From Cyanobacteria bacterium RM1_2_2 (GTDB lineage Bacteria > Cyanobacteriota > Cyanobacteriia > Elainellales > Elainellaceae), in assembly GCA_012033495.1 (NCBI GenBank), contig JAAUQT010000005.1:1-64000 (forward strand): a stretch of 64,000 nt of DNA. Reading direction: 5' to 3'. This document shows, piece by piece, positions 37,091-46,266 of the stretch (positions are counted from its first letter, which is position 1; every line of letters begins with the position of its first letter). A program made the position numbers and the translations under genes. The notes beneath the pieces are model-generated. The model worked only from the letters and a program-made list of their open reading frames with translations. It was not told the DNA's origin and did no database searches.

Positions 37091-38536
37091 TTTCTGATCT
37101 GTAGTTACTTGAGGCAACCCCGATCCTGACTGGAGATACCAAGTTTGCAGCGCCAGTCGATGCACTTCCTGCCAAGGGATTTGCTGTTGCCGTGCTAAGC
37201 GCGCGCAGTCTTCATACTCTGGCTGAACGTTCGTGATCTGGTGTTGCATATCACGGGCGACCTTGACCCGCACCTGCCCGTGAGAGGTTTCAATCGTTTC
37301 AATCGAACGCTGCAACACTGAACGTGACTGATCAGAATGACGAATTCCTAGCGTTGTTGTTTCTCGAAACAGAATAGCTTCACAGAGCGTAACTTGTTCT
37401 GGACGGCAAACTACCGTCAGAAGAATGCCGGGTCGTGACTTCTTCATGCCAATGGCTTGGGTGAATACATCCAATGCTCCCGCTGACAGTAATTCTTGCA
37501 TCACATATCCAATGGCTTGCGGATTCAGATCATCGATTTGAGTTTCCAGTACTGAAATGGTTTCTTGCGTTTCTTTCGGAAGCTCAGAGGTTGGTCTGCT
37601 TGTCTGCAACACCGGACGCTTTTTCCCGCTTGCCTCGCCACCTAACCCCTCTGCTGTTAATTCTCCAAGCCAGAGCCGCAGAATGTTTGGGATCGGTAAA
37701 TCTTGAGACCCTGCTCCTAAACCTATTTTTTGCAGAGTCATGGGCGGCGGTGAGCCAAACTCGCTGGCTAAGGTCGTGACGATGGCGGCTCCGGTTGGTG
37801 TCACTAGCTCTTTGTGAATGCCATTGCTATAGAGGGGAACCTGACGCATTTCCCATAGTTTGAGGACGGCAGGAGGGGGAACCGGCAAGCGTCCGTGAGC
37901 AGCCCAAACTGTGCCTCCGCCAACAGGGAGAGCAGCACAGTAGAGGCGTTCAATTCCAAGCCAATCTAAACCAATGCAAGTCCCGACAATGTCTACAATG
38001 GCGTCGGTGGCTCCCACTTCATGAAAATGAACTTGCTCTGGAGCAATGCCATGGACGGCTCCTTCTGCTTCAGCCAAGCGCCGGAAAATCCCTAGGCTCC
38101 AACGAGTTACTTGCTCAGGTAGATGAGCCGCCAAAATCAGCCGTTCAATTTCAGGTAAGTGCCGACCGGATGGGGGATGGCTATGAGGGTGGGGATGATG
38201 AGAATGCCCAGTATGCTCGGTGTGAGCATGTTCAGAGTGAGCGTGAGCGGGTTCAACGTAAGCGGGGGTAGGGTGGGCGGCGGGTTCGATGATGGCATCC
38301 TTCACCAGATTCTCAGCAGCACTGATGAGTTCACCGGTGAGTTCAACATCAACTTTCGTAGCCTGCTGACCGTTTCGATGCACGAGTTCAGATCGCAAGT
38401 GATATTCTTGCCCGATTCCCAGGCATCTGAGTTGTGCAGTCAAATATTCCAAAGGAACCCCTGCATGAACCAGTGCACCGAGGCACATATCACCCGAAAT
38501 TCCAGTCGGGCAGTCTAGATAGGCTACTTTTGTCAT
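37079..38536 (-). CDS. larC: Nickel-pincer cofactor protein LarC
   Basis: 485 residues, one continuous frame. LarC inserts nickel into the pyridinium cofactor of lactate racemase-type enzymes, using CTP. The N-terminal [40 protein letters not shown] and [15 protein letters not shown] are characteristic, and the [12 protein letters not shown]-like stretch ([20 protein letters not shown]) starts the C-terminal part. In lactobacilli larC is read through a ribosomal frameshift; here it is not needed. A histidine-rich insertion at about residues 100-130 ([20 protein letters not shown]) is likely a metal store. larA, larB and larE are not in the window. Confidence 0.93.
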   Translation of the reverse strand: MTKVAYLDCPTGISGDMCLGALVHAGVPLEYLTAQLRCLGIGQEYHLRSELVHRNGQQATKVDVELTGELISAAENLVKDAIIEPAAHPTPAYVEPAHAHSEHAHTEHTGHSHHPHPHSHPPSGRHLPEIERLILAAHLPEQVTRWSLGIFRRLAEAEGAVHGIAPEQVHFHEVGATDAIVDIVGTCIGLDWLGIERLYCAALPVGGGTVWAAHGRLPVPPPAVLKLWEMRQVPLYSNGIHKELVTPTGAAIVTTLASEFGSPPPMTLQKIGLGAGSQDLPIPNILRLWLGELTAEGLGGEASGKKRPVLQTSRPTSELPKETQETISVLETQIDDLNPQAIGYVMQELLSAGALDVFTQAIGMKKSRPGILLTVVCRPEQVTLCEAILFRETTTLGIRHSDQSRSVLQRSIETIETSHGQVRVKVARDMQHQITNVQPEYEDCARLARQQQIPWQEVHRLALQTWYLQSGSGLPQVTTDQKLSP

Positions 38537-38581
38537 AGTGCAGGTGTCATTTGTTCAGGCAGTGTGAGGTTGATCAGCATT

Positions 38582-39235
38582 ATGTCGATTATTTATGAGC
38601 TTCATCCTGAAACTCCTCAAGCTTATCAAGTTGCGAAAATTCGAGAGGCGTTAAAGGATGGGGCCGTGATTTTATATCCAACCGACACCGTTTACGCGAT
38701 CGGCTGCGATCTTAATGTTAAATCGGCAGTGGAGCGGGTACGCCAAATCAAACAAATGTCTAGCGACAAGCCGCTGACTTTTCTCTGCCCTTCTCTGTCT
38801 AATATTGCCGCTTATGCCCAGGTCAGCGATGCGGCCTATCGATTAATCAAACGCCTGATTCCTGGCCCATACACCTTTTTGCTGCCAGCCACCAAGCTGG
38901 TGCCGAAGCTGGTGATGAATCCTAAACGAAAAACTACGGGCATCCGCGTTCCCGATCATGCGATTTGTCAAGCGTTGCTGGGTGCTTTGGGGAATCCAAT
39001 TATTTCAACTTCAGCGCCAAGTGCCATTCATGTAGGAGATGCTCAAATTCCAGCAGTAGAGCTATTTGACCGCCTCGATAAAACGGTTGATATTATCGTC
39101 GATGACCAGTCGCCAGTGGGTTTTCGGGTCTCTACCATTGTTGATTTAACCGAAAATGAACCCATGGTGCTCCGCAAAGGGTTGGGCTGGGAAGCCGTGG
39201 CAGATTTGGAACTGGCAGAGTCCGATTTGGTCTAG
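38582..39235 (+). CDS. Sua5/YciO/YrdC family protein (threonylcarbamoyl-AMP synthase-like)
   Basis: 217 residues from ATG 38582 (an in-frame GTG at 38564 adds six residues). Family marks: VILYPTDTVYAIGCDLN, IKQMSSDKPLTFLCPS, LIPGPYTFLLPATK and TTGIRVPDH. Enzymes of this group make threonylcarbamoyl-AMP for tRNA t6A37; the YciO subgroup has a distinct, less known role, and this protein's short form without the Sua5 C domain fits either. The TAG stop (39233-39235) coincides with the CTAG boundary of a dispersed repeat. Divergent from larC. Confidence 0.88.
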   Translation: MSIIYELHPETPQAYQVAKIREALKDGAVILYPTDTVYAIGCDLNVKSAVERVRQIKQMSSDKPLTFLCPSLSNIAAYAQVSDAAYRLIKRLIPGPYTFLLPATKLVPKLVMNPKRKTTGIRVPDHAICQALLGALGNPIISTSAPSAIHVGDAQIPAVELFDRLDKTVDIIVDDQSPVGFRVSTIVDLTENEPMVLRKGLGWEAVADLELAESDLV

Positions 39236-39361
39236 GGACTGTCATCCATTCCAGCTAAAACCTGACAGTGGCAAGGCGACAGCCCTTAGCCTGTTTTTGG
39301 GAACGGGCGTGATCCGGCGGATGCGGCCAGCGTTTGACTATGAATCGATGACGCGCCTTAG
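39232..39361. repeat. YTAR-bounded dispersed repeat, family 3, copy 4 (inverted)
   Basis: 130 bp from CTAG 39232 to TTAG 39358, in the opposite orientation to copies 1-3: GTCATCCATTCCAGCTAAAA at the left, GACTATGAATCGATGACGCG at the right. The left CTAG provides the stop of the Sua5/YrdC gene. The rest of the gap to 39703 holds no accepted gene. Confidence 0.85.
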
Positions 39362-39724
39362 GGTTAGGATGGCGGAAAAAAATCAGTTGCTCAACTGTCA
39401 CACAAATCAATTCGTATGCTCTGACCAACAATTTTTTCTGCTGATGCCAAAATCTTTTCAAGTTAAGGGGATTTGCTGCAAAAACAGGCTGCCAACCGTA
39501 ACCGAATTGAGCCACACTAGATGATCAGGAAACCAGTTAAAAAATTGACATCATTTTTTCTGGAAAATTCGCAGTTTTCCTAACTTGTGTTGTAGACACA
39601 AAGAGCACCGCAGAAACAAGTCGGTATGTTTTGGGTTCATGTCTACTAGAGATGAACATCTGCCCAACGAGCCTATGTACTTGCTTTACTCTGCTTTGCT
39701 GTTGTGCATCACCGGAAACCAGCC

Positions 39725-41158
39725 ATGAATGTCGAACCCGTAAATCCCCCTAGTTCCCTTAACTCCAGCGACAGCACGCCTGATGTCTCAATTACCGGGA
39801 TGCCACCTGCTGCGCTATCACCGACCGTTACGAATAGCCCCATTCCTAACAGTCCTGCTTCTGACAATTCTTCTGATGATTCTGCTTACTCATCTCACTC
39901 AAATCCCTTTGAGTCTAGCAGTTCAGGTGCTGATGGTTTTGCTGATCGTTCTGTTGCTGACGGTGCTTTTGTGTCTTCTACTTCTTCTAACACCCCTCCT
40001 GCTCAACTTCCGGATGAATTTCAAGCTTCGCTGGTCGAGCGGCTTTTAACTGAATTTCAACCAGAATTGCCAGCTTCAGCCCCGGTTCGGGCAGTGGTAA
40101 CGCGAATTGTGGTGGAAGTTGAGCGCATCTGCAATAAAAGCGATCGGATTCAAAACTCTGGCGATGTGCAAATTTGGCAGATGACTCTGGCACGGCATCG
40201 GATGCAGAAGTGCCTGAATTACTACCGCAATGGCTCCAAACAAGGCAGAGTCGAGTTGCATAGCCACCTAAGCACTATGGTCTATCGGCATATTGCTCCT
40301 CAGCAAGCGCAGTTAGGCTTCTCGGCTCGTTACACCGCTATTGAGGATTTTTTGCAAGGCTTCTACATCGAAGTCTTAAAAGCCTTTCGCCGGGAAAATA
40401 GCCTTTCTGCTGATTATCAGCCGCGCACTCGAATTGAACTAGCCGAATATATGGCATTCACTGAACAATATGCCAAACGTCGGATTGCTCTACCGGGACA
40501 GCGAAGCCAGCAGTTGATTGTGCTGCGTGCTCAAGGCTTTGCCCATCGACAGCCGCCAGAAACCGCGCTAGATATGGAGCTAGCCATGGAATCTGCTAAA
40601 ACCGAAGAAGCCGAAATGCACAGCCGCTCGCCGATGATGCAGCAACTGCGAGAACAGATGGTCTCCGAGACGATTGACCCTGCCGACTCAGTGATTCGAG
40701 ATCGGGTGATCACCGAACTGATTGAGTATCTAGAAGAACAGAATCAATCTGCCTGCATCGATTATTTAGTGCTAAAGCTCAAAGATCTCTCTGCACCTGA
40801 AATTGATGATATTTTAGGGCTATCCCCTAGAGAGCGAGACTATTTGCAACAGCGGTTTAAGTACCACGTTGAGAAGTTTTCTCGCTCGCATCGCTGGCAG
40901 CTTGTGCATCAATGGCTTGGGGCTGATCTTGATCAAAACCTGGGCATGTCGCAAAGACAGTGGGAAACCTTTGTCAGCCAGCTTTCACTCGAACAACAGG
41001 AGTTGCTGCAACTGAAAAGCAGACGCTTAGAAGATCAAGAGATCGCTAAAGTGCTGAAATGTACGCCTAAACAGGTGCAAAAACGGTGGGTGCGTCTTTT
41101 AGAACTTGCCTGGCAAACCCGTAACAACGGTTCTACCATCACTCCAGTGGATGCGTAG
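39725..41158 (+). CDS. hetZ: HetZ-family transcriptional regulator
   Basis: 477 residues from ATG 39725 (an in-frame GTG at 39704 adds seven). The first ~100 residues are Ser/Thr/Pro/Asn-rich and probably disordered. The conserved body starts near FQASLVERLLTEFQPELPAS and includes RIVVEVERIC, the ARHRMQKCLNYYRNGSKQGR stretch, TAIEDFLQGFYIEVLKAFRR, RTRIELAEYMAFTEQYAKRR and PGQRSQQLIVLRAQGFA, all of which I recognise from HetZ. In Anabaena, HetZ promotes heterocyst differentiation; filamentous strains without heterocysts also keep it. A C-terminal helix-turn-helix-like LEDQEIAKVLKCTPKQVQ supports DNA binding. The gene sits upstream of a large Ser/Thr kinase. Confidence 0.85.
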   Translation: MNVEPVNPPSSLNSSDSTPDVSITGMPPAALSPTVTNSPIPNSPASDNSSDDSAYSSHSNPFESSSSGADGFADRSVADGAFVSSTSSNTPPAQLPDEFQASLVERLLTEFQPELPASAPVRAVVTRIVVEVERICNKSDRIQNSGDVQIWQMTLARHRMQKCLNYYRNGSKQGRVELHSHLSTMVYRHIAPQQAQLGFSARYTAIEDFLQGFYIEVLKAFRRENSLSADYQPRTRIELAEYMAFTEQYAKRRIALPGQRSQQLIVLRAQGFAHRQPPETALDMELAMESAKTEEAEMHSRSPMMQQLREQMVSETIDPADSVIRDRVITELIEYLEEQNQSACIDYLVLKLKDLSAPEIDDILGLSPRERDYLQQRFKYHVEKFSRSHRWQLVHQWLGADLDQNLGMSQRQWETFVSQLSLEQQELLQLKSRRLEDQEIAKVLKCTPKQVQKRWVRLLELAWQTRNNGSTITPVDA

Positions 41159-41240
41159 GTAGGTTGAAGTGAGTGGGCATCAAGCCAAATTGGGTAGAGC
41201 CAAAGCCCATTGCCCGATTCGATCATCAGGGAACATCTAA

Positions 41241-41286
41241 TCAGGAACCAGCCGTTCAGGAACCAGCCGTTCAGGAACCAGCCGTT
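41241..41286. repeat. Short tandem repeat, 15-bp unit
   Basis: Three exact copies of TCAGGAACCAGCCGT and the start of a fourth, in the 370-bp gap between hetZ and the kinase gene. A further TCAGGAAACATCTGAATCAG lies just after. No frame is kept; the rest of the gap shows nothing clear. Confidence 0.85.
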
Positions 41287-41528
41287 CAGGAAACATCTGA
41301 ATCAGGGAGCCGTTGAGCTTAACTTATGGGTTGAAAGCTCAAACACGATACCCAAATTTGAAAAGAGATGAGATGATGTCAGGGTTCTAAAATTTTGTCG
41401 TTGCTATTGATAGAATGACGCTGTTGTCAAATCAGGGTGTCTCATAACGTTCTCTACACCACGGCTGCAAGGTTAGGTGGAGTGAAATGATTTGGCTGCT
41501 AGAACAGCGTTGAGCGAGAAGGAGCCGC

Positions 41529-44183
41529 ATGGTGATAGCAGGATCGGAGTTAACACCTGGAACGTCAGTCGATCGACGCTACCGCATTCAGTGCACCTTG
41601 GGAAGGGGTGGATTTGGGCGTACCTACTTAGCTGCCGATGAATCTCGGTTTGGCGAATTGTGCGTTCTGAAAGAATTTGTGCCCAGCAGCGAGGCTGATC
41701 CAGTGGTTGCCCAAAAGCTGCGGGAACTGTTTCAGCGAGAAGCCGCTATTTTACATCAGCTTGATCATCCCCAAATTCCTAAATTCTTTGCCGGATTTGA
41801 GGAAAATAATCGGCTGTTTATCGCTCAAGAATACATCGACGGCAAAACCTACTGGCGGTTGCTGCAAGAGCGCCAGCGACGTGGAAAAGCCTTCAACCAA
41901 TTTGAAATTATTGAATGGCTGCGAGATTTGCTCAAGGTGCTGGATTATCTTCATGCTCAAAATATTGTGCATCGAGATATTTCTCCGGATAACATCATGC
42001 TGTCGAGAGGGCAGAAAGCACCTGTATTAATTGATTTTGGCGTGGTGAAGCAGATGTTGCCTCACTTGCCGGTTGCGAACCCAAACGATCCAGACGATTT
42101 AGTCCAAGCCTCTGTTTCAGTTGGTAAATTTGGCTATGCGCCCTACGAGCAAATTCGGATGGGGCAATGTTCTCCGCGCAGCGATCTGTATGCGCTGGCT
42201 GTAACAGCGGTAGTGCTGCTCACAGGAAAACCGCCCAACCTGCTAATCGATGCAAAATCTTTGGAATGGCAGTGGCAATCCTGGGTGAGACTTGATCCAC
42301 GCTTAGCTAAAGTGTTGGACATGATGATGGCAGAGAAGCCGCAGGATCGCTACGCTTCAGCGCAGATCGTACTTGAAGACCTACAACCGCTGACCCGCAT
42401 GTTAGACCGGCGAGTTGGGCGTCAAGTTGGCCAAGCTCTGAATCGTCGGGCAACTCAACTGAGCACCCTAGCAGCAGAGGCTGGGCTGCCGTCGATCAAG
42501 GCTGTTCCCATTGCTCAGTCCCAGGGGTGGCGAACGGATACAACCCCTTCAAAATCGGCAGATTTCCAGCCGCTCGTCGAAGTAGAAACTGAGGCATCGG
42601 TTTTGCCTTGGGTTCCCCCATCTCACGAGGTGACAGAACACAGCACTACCCAAATCGATCCATTCGATGCAGTGGAGTCAAGCTTTGCTGGGTTGCCGTC
42701 ATCGTCAGAGGCTTTTGATCAGAGCAGTGCTCTTTCAACTTCGCTCACCCAAATTGAATCAGGGATAATTCCGGCTGAGCAGTCGTTGACCTGGACATCA
42801 ACCACAGCAGCAGAGGTAGAACCGCGTCCGCTGTCGTTGAGCAGCTTATGCCGTTTAATTTGGGCTTCGATTCTGCAATTACCCCAAGACCAAAGGGGGA
42901 ATGCGAAACGACCGCTGCCCTTTTCGCTGAAGCGACTGGTGGTTCTAGGAATTTTGGCCTTACTGCCCATTGGCGGCGCAGTCGTCGGCGCTCGATCCCC
43001 TCACATTGCTTCGCTTTGCTGGGCATTAGACAACTGCACAGACGGGAAGCAAGCGACTCAGGAGCAGTATCGTCAGGTGGTAGAGCAAGCCAATAGTGCT
43101 GGCTTGCTGTCTAGCCGCGCCCGCAACCTAACCGATTTACAGCAGTCTCGACAGCAGCTTGCAAATGCTGTGGTTCAACTCGACGCTTTTTCAGGCACAC
43201 CCGTTCATGCAGAGGCTTATCGAGTTCTGCCCAAATATCAAGCCCTTTTGCAAACCTTAGAGCAAAAACTAGAGCAAGAGACCAGAGCCGCTCAACTGCT
43301 GAATCGAGCCGAAGCCGAAGCCCAGAAGGCGATTGAACAAACCGAAGTTGCAAAAACATTGCCCCAGTTCCAAGTGGCCCAAGTCGAATGGAAGCGGGCT
43401 TTGGCGACGTTGGCAGCCATTCCTAGCAAAACGTTTGTCGATAACCAAGTGACGGCGCGGTCGCAGGAATATAACGCCCGATTAGGAGCCATTAGCTTGA
43501 AGGTAGAAGCCCTGACGCCGAAAATAGCCCCCGACAATCAGATGGTTGCAGCTTTGCCAAAGCAGGCTCCGTCTACCACCAATCAGCAGCGTCCTAACCC
43601 GATTCCGGCTTCACCTTCAGCTTCTGTGGGTGCTGCGGCTCCGGTTCGCTCCAGTCCTGCCACCAGCGGTGCTGCCTCTCCCCCGAAAGTGGCGACTTCT
43701 GCTCGTCCCACACCCCGCCGAGCCAGTAGCCCTCCAGCCCGGAACCTAACCCGCCGAGCCGTTCCCTCCACCTCTCCGGCTCCCCAGCCGCCGCAGCCGT
43801 ACACCAGCCCGCTGGAGATTGACAGCCAGTGGGTTGCAGGAAGTGTGATTACGTCAGCCACTCAAACGCTGAGTGATGTCTCGATTTGGATTGAGGGTAC
43901 TCGCACTGAGGCAGATGGTCAGTTTGTTGCCACCTTAATGATTGCAAACCGCAGCGGACGTGGGTTTAGCTTTGTGCCGCTCTATGCCGAATCTCGTGAT
44001 CAGGGTGGCAACGTGGTTCGGTCGCGGGTGCTGTTTACGGGTACAGCGGACACCACCTTAGAACCAGGGGAACTGCTGAACGGGCAAATTTCCTTACTCG
44101 ATCGCCCCCCTACTTCCCAACGGCTGACGCTTGTGATTCAAGAGAGCACGAGTGGCAACCGCACATTTCGGATTCCATTCTGA
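41529..44183 (+). CDS. Membrane Ser/Thr protein kinase
   Basis: 884 residues. The kinase domain (about 14-295) has the glycine loop LGRGGFGRTYLA, the ATP lysine in CVLKEF, the catalytic loop IVHRDISPDNIML and the DFG motif (LIDFGVVKQM). The usual lysine of HRDLKPEN is replaced by Ser, as in some cyanobacterial kinases. A linker leads to one membrane span (RLVVLGILALLPIGGAVVG, about residue 475-495). Beyond it come coiled-coil/helical parts, a Pro/Ser/Arg-rich stretch and a C-terminal beta domain (SDVSIWIEGTRTEADGQF) like a periplasmic sensor. GGAG lies seven bases before ATG 41529. Substrate unknown. Confidence 0.93.
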   Translation: MVIAGSELTPGTSVDRRYRIQCTLGRGGFGRTYLAADESRFGELCVLKEFVPSSEADPVVAQKLRELFQREAAILHQLDHPQIPKFFAGFEENNRLFIAQEYIDGKTYWRLLQERQRRGKAFNQFEIIEWLRDLLKVLDYLHAQNIVHRDISPDNIMLSRGQKAPVLIDFGVVKQMLPHLPVANPNDPDDLVQASVSVGKFGYAPYEQIRMGQCSPRSDLYALAVTAVVLLTGKPPNLLIDAKSLEWQWQSWVRLDPRLAKVLDMMMAEKPQDRYASAQIVLEDLQPLTRMLDRRVGRQVGQALNRRATQLSTLAAEAGLPSIKAVPIAQSQGWRTDTTPSKSADFQPLVEVETEASVLPWVPPSHEVTEHSTTQIDPFDAVESSFAGLPSSSEAFDQSSALSTSLTQIESGIIPAEQSLTWTSTTAAEVEPRPLSLSSLCRLIWASILQLPQDQRGNAKRPLPFSLKRLVVLGILALLPIGGAVVGARSPHIASLCWALDNCTDGKQATQEQYRQVVEQANSAGLLSSRARNLTDLQQSRQQLANAVVQLDAFSGTPVHAEAYRVLPKYQALLQTLEQKLEQETRAAQLLNRAEAEAQKAIEQTEVAKTLPQFQVAQVEWKRALATLAAIPSKTFVDNQVTARSQEYNARLGAISLKVEALTPKIAPDNQMVAALPKQAPSTTNQQRPNPIPASPSASVGAAAPVRSSPATSGAASPPKVATSARPTPRRASSPPARNLTRRAVPSTSPAPQPPQPYTSPLEIDSQWVAGSVITSATQTLSDVSIWIEGTRTEADGQFVATLMIANRSGRGFSFVPLYAESRDQGGNVVRSRVLFTGTADTTLEPGELLNGQISLLDRPPTSQRLTLVIQESTSGNRTFRIPF

Positions 44184-44199
44184 AGTCTTGAAGCTTCAG
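44180..44199. terminator. Hairpin shared by two convergent stop codons
   Basis: CTGAAG (44180-44185) and CTTCAG (44194-44199) form a six-pair stem with an eight-base loop. The kinase TGA (44181-44183) and the amine oxidase stop (44196-44198 on the minus strand) lie within the two arms. There is no T tract, so function as a terminator is uncertain. Confidence 0.4.
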
Positions 44200-46133
44200 T
44201 GACAGGAGGGTTTAGGCGGACTGGGCGGCACATCTAGCGCAGGGTTGGCATCAAAGAAACCGACCGGTTTGAGTAGAAAACCTGCGTAGGCAGTCGGCAT
44301 AATCGGAAAGTCTTCTGGACGCGGGATGTGGTGATGCCCGAAGGTATACCAAACCACTAAGTCAGTATTTTCAATCGAGCGGTTCGCCTGCGTCCACTGC
44401 GGCAAGCCTTCCCCACCGGGGTGCTGATTTGGGTAGTCGCCCGCCGGATAGCGCTCTGAAGCCTCATAGGGCGTCACCCACAGATGTTTCGTCATAAAGC
44501 CTGCCCGTTGCAGAATTGGCGAGTCGGGGTGGGCAAACGGCAGCACATTTTCGCCCGGCGCCAGCTTGAAACCCACAGATTGCCCCAGACGATTCTGCAC
44601 GTTCGGGTTCACCACTTTCCAATAGCGCGCCGTAAACGGATCAACAATGCGCTGAGCTGCCTGCTCGCTGGGCAGTAGGGTTAATTCAGCATAAAACGCA
44701 TTGCCATAAGGGTTCTCTGCCCCCATGGGTTCGGCGGCTGTGTTGACTTCATAAATCGAATTTTTGGCTCCATCCAGGTCAAAATCGAGCCGCATACAGA
44801 AGAAATGCTGATGGTTCAAAGCGTTCAGTTCAGGAGCAACCACCGTCCCGTATTTAGGCGCGTCTCCCAGCGCTCCGCACAGCAAAATTCCAGTGAGCTT
44901 CACTTCATACTGGATCGTGCCATCTTGGTAAAAGTACCAGAAAAAGCCATATTCGTAGTTGTCTACCGTAGCAATGAAAGAGACAGCTAACCGCCGGGAA
45001 CGCCGCACTTCTGCCTCATCCAGCCGCCAGTCGGTGTGCTTCCAAAGAATGCCGTAATCTTCTTCATGCATACAGACGGCATTTTGGGTGACGGCAACTT
45101 CACCTCGGCTGTTGGTCAGCACGGCGTCAAAGTAGCGAATTTCGCCCAAACAATCGCATCCCAGCGTCAGCGAGTTGGCTAACATCCCGACCCCATGCTC
45201 GCCCAAGTCAAAGGCATTTTTGCGGAAGTGCTGCGGTCGCGGATCGCCATAGGGCACGACCATTTCCGCCATTGACGCCCGGTAGAGAATCGAGCGGACT
45301 CTGCCCTGATCCTCATAGCCGATGGTGTAGAGCACTAACCCTTCGCGGGGCGTGAAGCCAATCCGAAACTGCCACTTTTGCCAGCGCACAAAATGCCCGT
45401 CTACCTCAAAGCTGGGGCCTTCCGGTTGGGTGATGTGGAGCGGCTTGATGTCTTGACGCAGGCTGGGCATAAAGCGGGCAGCATATTCGCTTGGCTCTGG
45501 CGGCACCGCAACCACGCCTATGTCTTCGATGCGCAAAACCTGCATTTTGTTGAGATCCACAACAGGCACAACGCCATCGATGGGACGAGCATAGAAGTTG
45601 CCGTCGGCAGTCGCCCGCAGGTAGCACAAACAGCGCGACAGCCGCAGCCCCACTTCATCCTCAAAGCCAAAGTTGCCAATTGCCCACGGATCAACGACGA
45701 CTAGATCCAAATCGCTGATGCCGCGTTTTGCCATAGCCGCCTGAAATTCGGGATGTGCCTTCACTGCTGTCTCGCACTCTGCCAACTCATCCGCCATGAT
45801 GTTGGGCTGCATCTGTGGCATCTGTTTCCAGGATTTCACGGTTGCCCCACTCAGGGAGACAATTGCCTCGTAGGTTGCGCCCGTCGCGTTATCCAGCAGA
45901 ATCAAGAACGCCTCCCGCTCAACTGCATCCCCTGCCTGAAAGTTCAGTACGGTTGATTTAGGAGGTTCGTTTAACATCACGCAAGGAAACCGAAACGCAT
46001 CGCCAACTGCTTTTTCAGCACGCACGATTGCCACGGCTGCCTGCACTTCTGCCGCCGTCAATGGTTCCAGCGGATGCTGAACAGGCGCAATGTTGGTGGA
46101 TGCATTAGTAGAAAGGTCTTGAGTCAGAGTCAT
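44196..46133 (-). CDS. Copper-containing primary amine oxidase
   Basis: 645 residues, near the family's usual length. The enzyme oxidises primary amines to aldehydes with release of ammonia and peroxide. The topaquinone precursor tyrosine is in VDNYEYGFFW, the copper ligands are in NHQHFFCMRLDFDLDG and HHIPRPEDFP, and the catalytic base aspartate in IRYFDAVLTNSRGE. No signal peptide is visible at MTLTQDLSTNAS, so it is probably cytoplasmic, which is unusual for peroxide-forming amine oxidases. Its 3' end faces the kinase gene 12 bp away. Confidence 0.95.
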   Translation of the reverse strand: MTLTQDLSTNASTNIAPVQHPLEPLTAAEVQAAVAIVRAEKAVGDAFRFPCVMLNEPPKSTVLNFQAGDAVEREAFLILLDNATGATYEAIVSLSGATVKSWKQMPQMQPNIMADELAECETAVKAHPEFQAAMAKRGISDLDLVVVDPWAIGNFGFEDEVGLRLSRCLCYLRATADGNFYARPIDGVVPVVDLNKMQVLRIEDIGVVAVPPEPSEYAARFMPSLRQDIKPLHITQPEGPSFEVDGHFVRWQKWQFRIGFTPREGLVLYTIGYEDQGRVRSILYRASMAEMVVPYGDPRPQHFRKNAFDLGEHGVGMLANSLTLGCDCLGEIRYFDAVLTNSRGEVAVTQNAVCMHEEDYGILWKHTDWRLDEAEVRRSRRLAVSFIATVDNYEYGFFWYFYQDGTIQYEVKLTGILLCGALGDAPKYGTVVAPELNALNHQHFFCMRLDFDLDGAKNSIYEVNTAAEPMGAENPYGNAFYAELTLLPSEQAAQRIVDPFTARYWKVVNPNVQNRLGQSVGFKLAPGENVLPFAHPDSPILQRAGFMTKHLWVTPYEASERYPAGDYPNQHPGGEGLPQWTQANRSIENTDLVVWYTFGHHHIPRPEDFPIMPTAYAGFLLKPVGFFDANPALDVPPSPPKPSCH

Positions 46134-46266
46134 AGAAGGTTTTGAAGATCTTAAGGTTTGGGATCAAGTATCAATAATTTAGCGTATGCGCCATTTTGCC
46201 CAACTCAGGTTTGGATGGGCATCGTGCAATCGGGTGGCTAAACATCACGAGAGAGAGGTCAACCTT

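Noticed and set aside
39255-39515. 86-codon minus-strand frame beside the Sua5/YrdC gene
   Set aside because: Lies mostly within a repeat copy, as does the overlapping plus-strand frame at 39156-39524.
41241-41286. Possible iteron-type origin
   Set aside because: Only three 15-bp units, no replication gene or DnaA-box cluster nearby.
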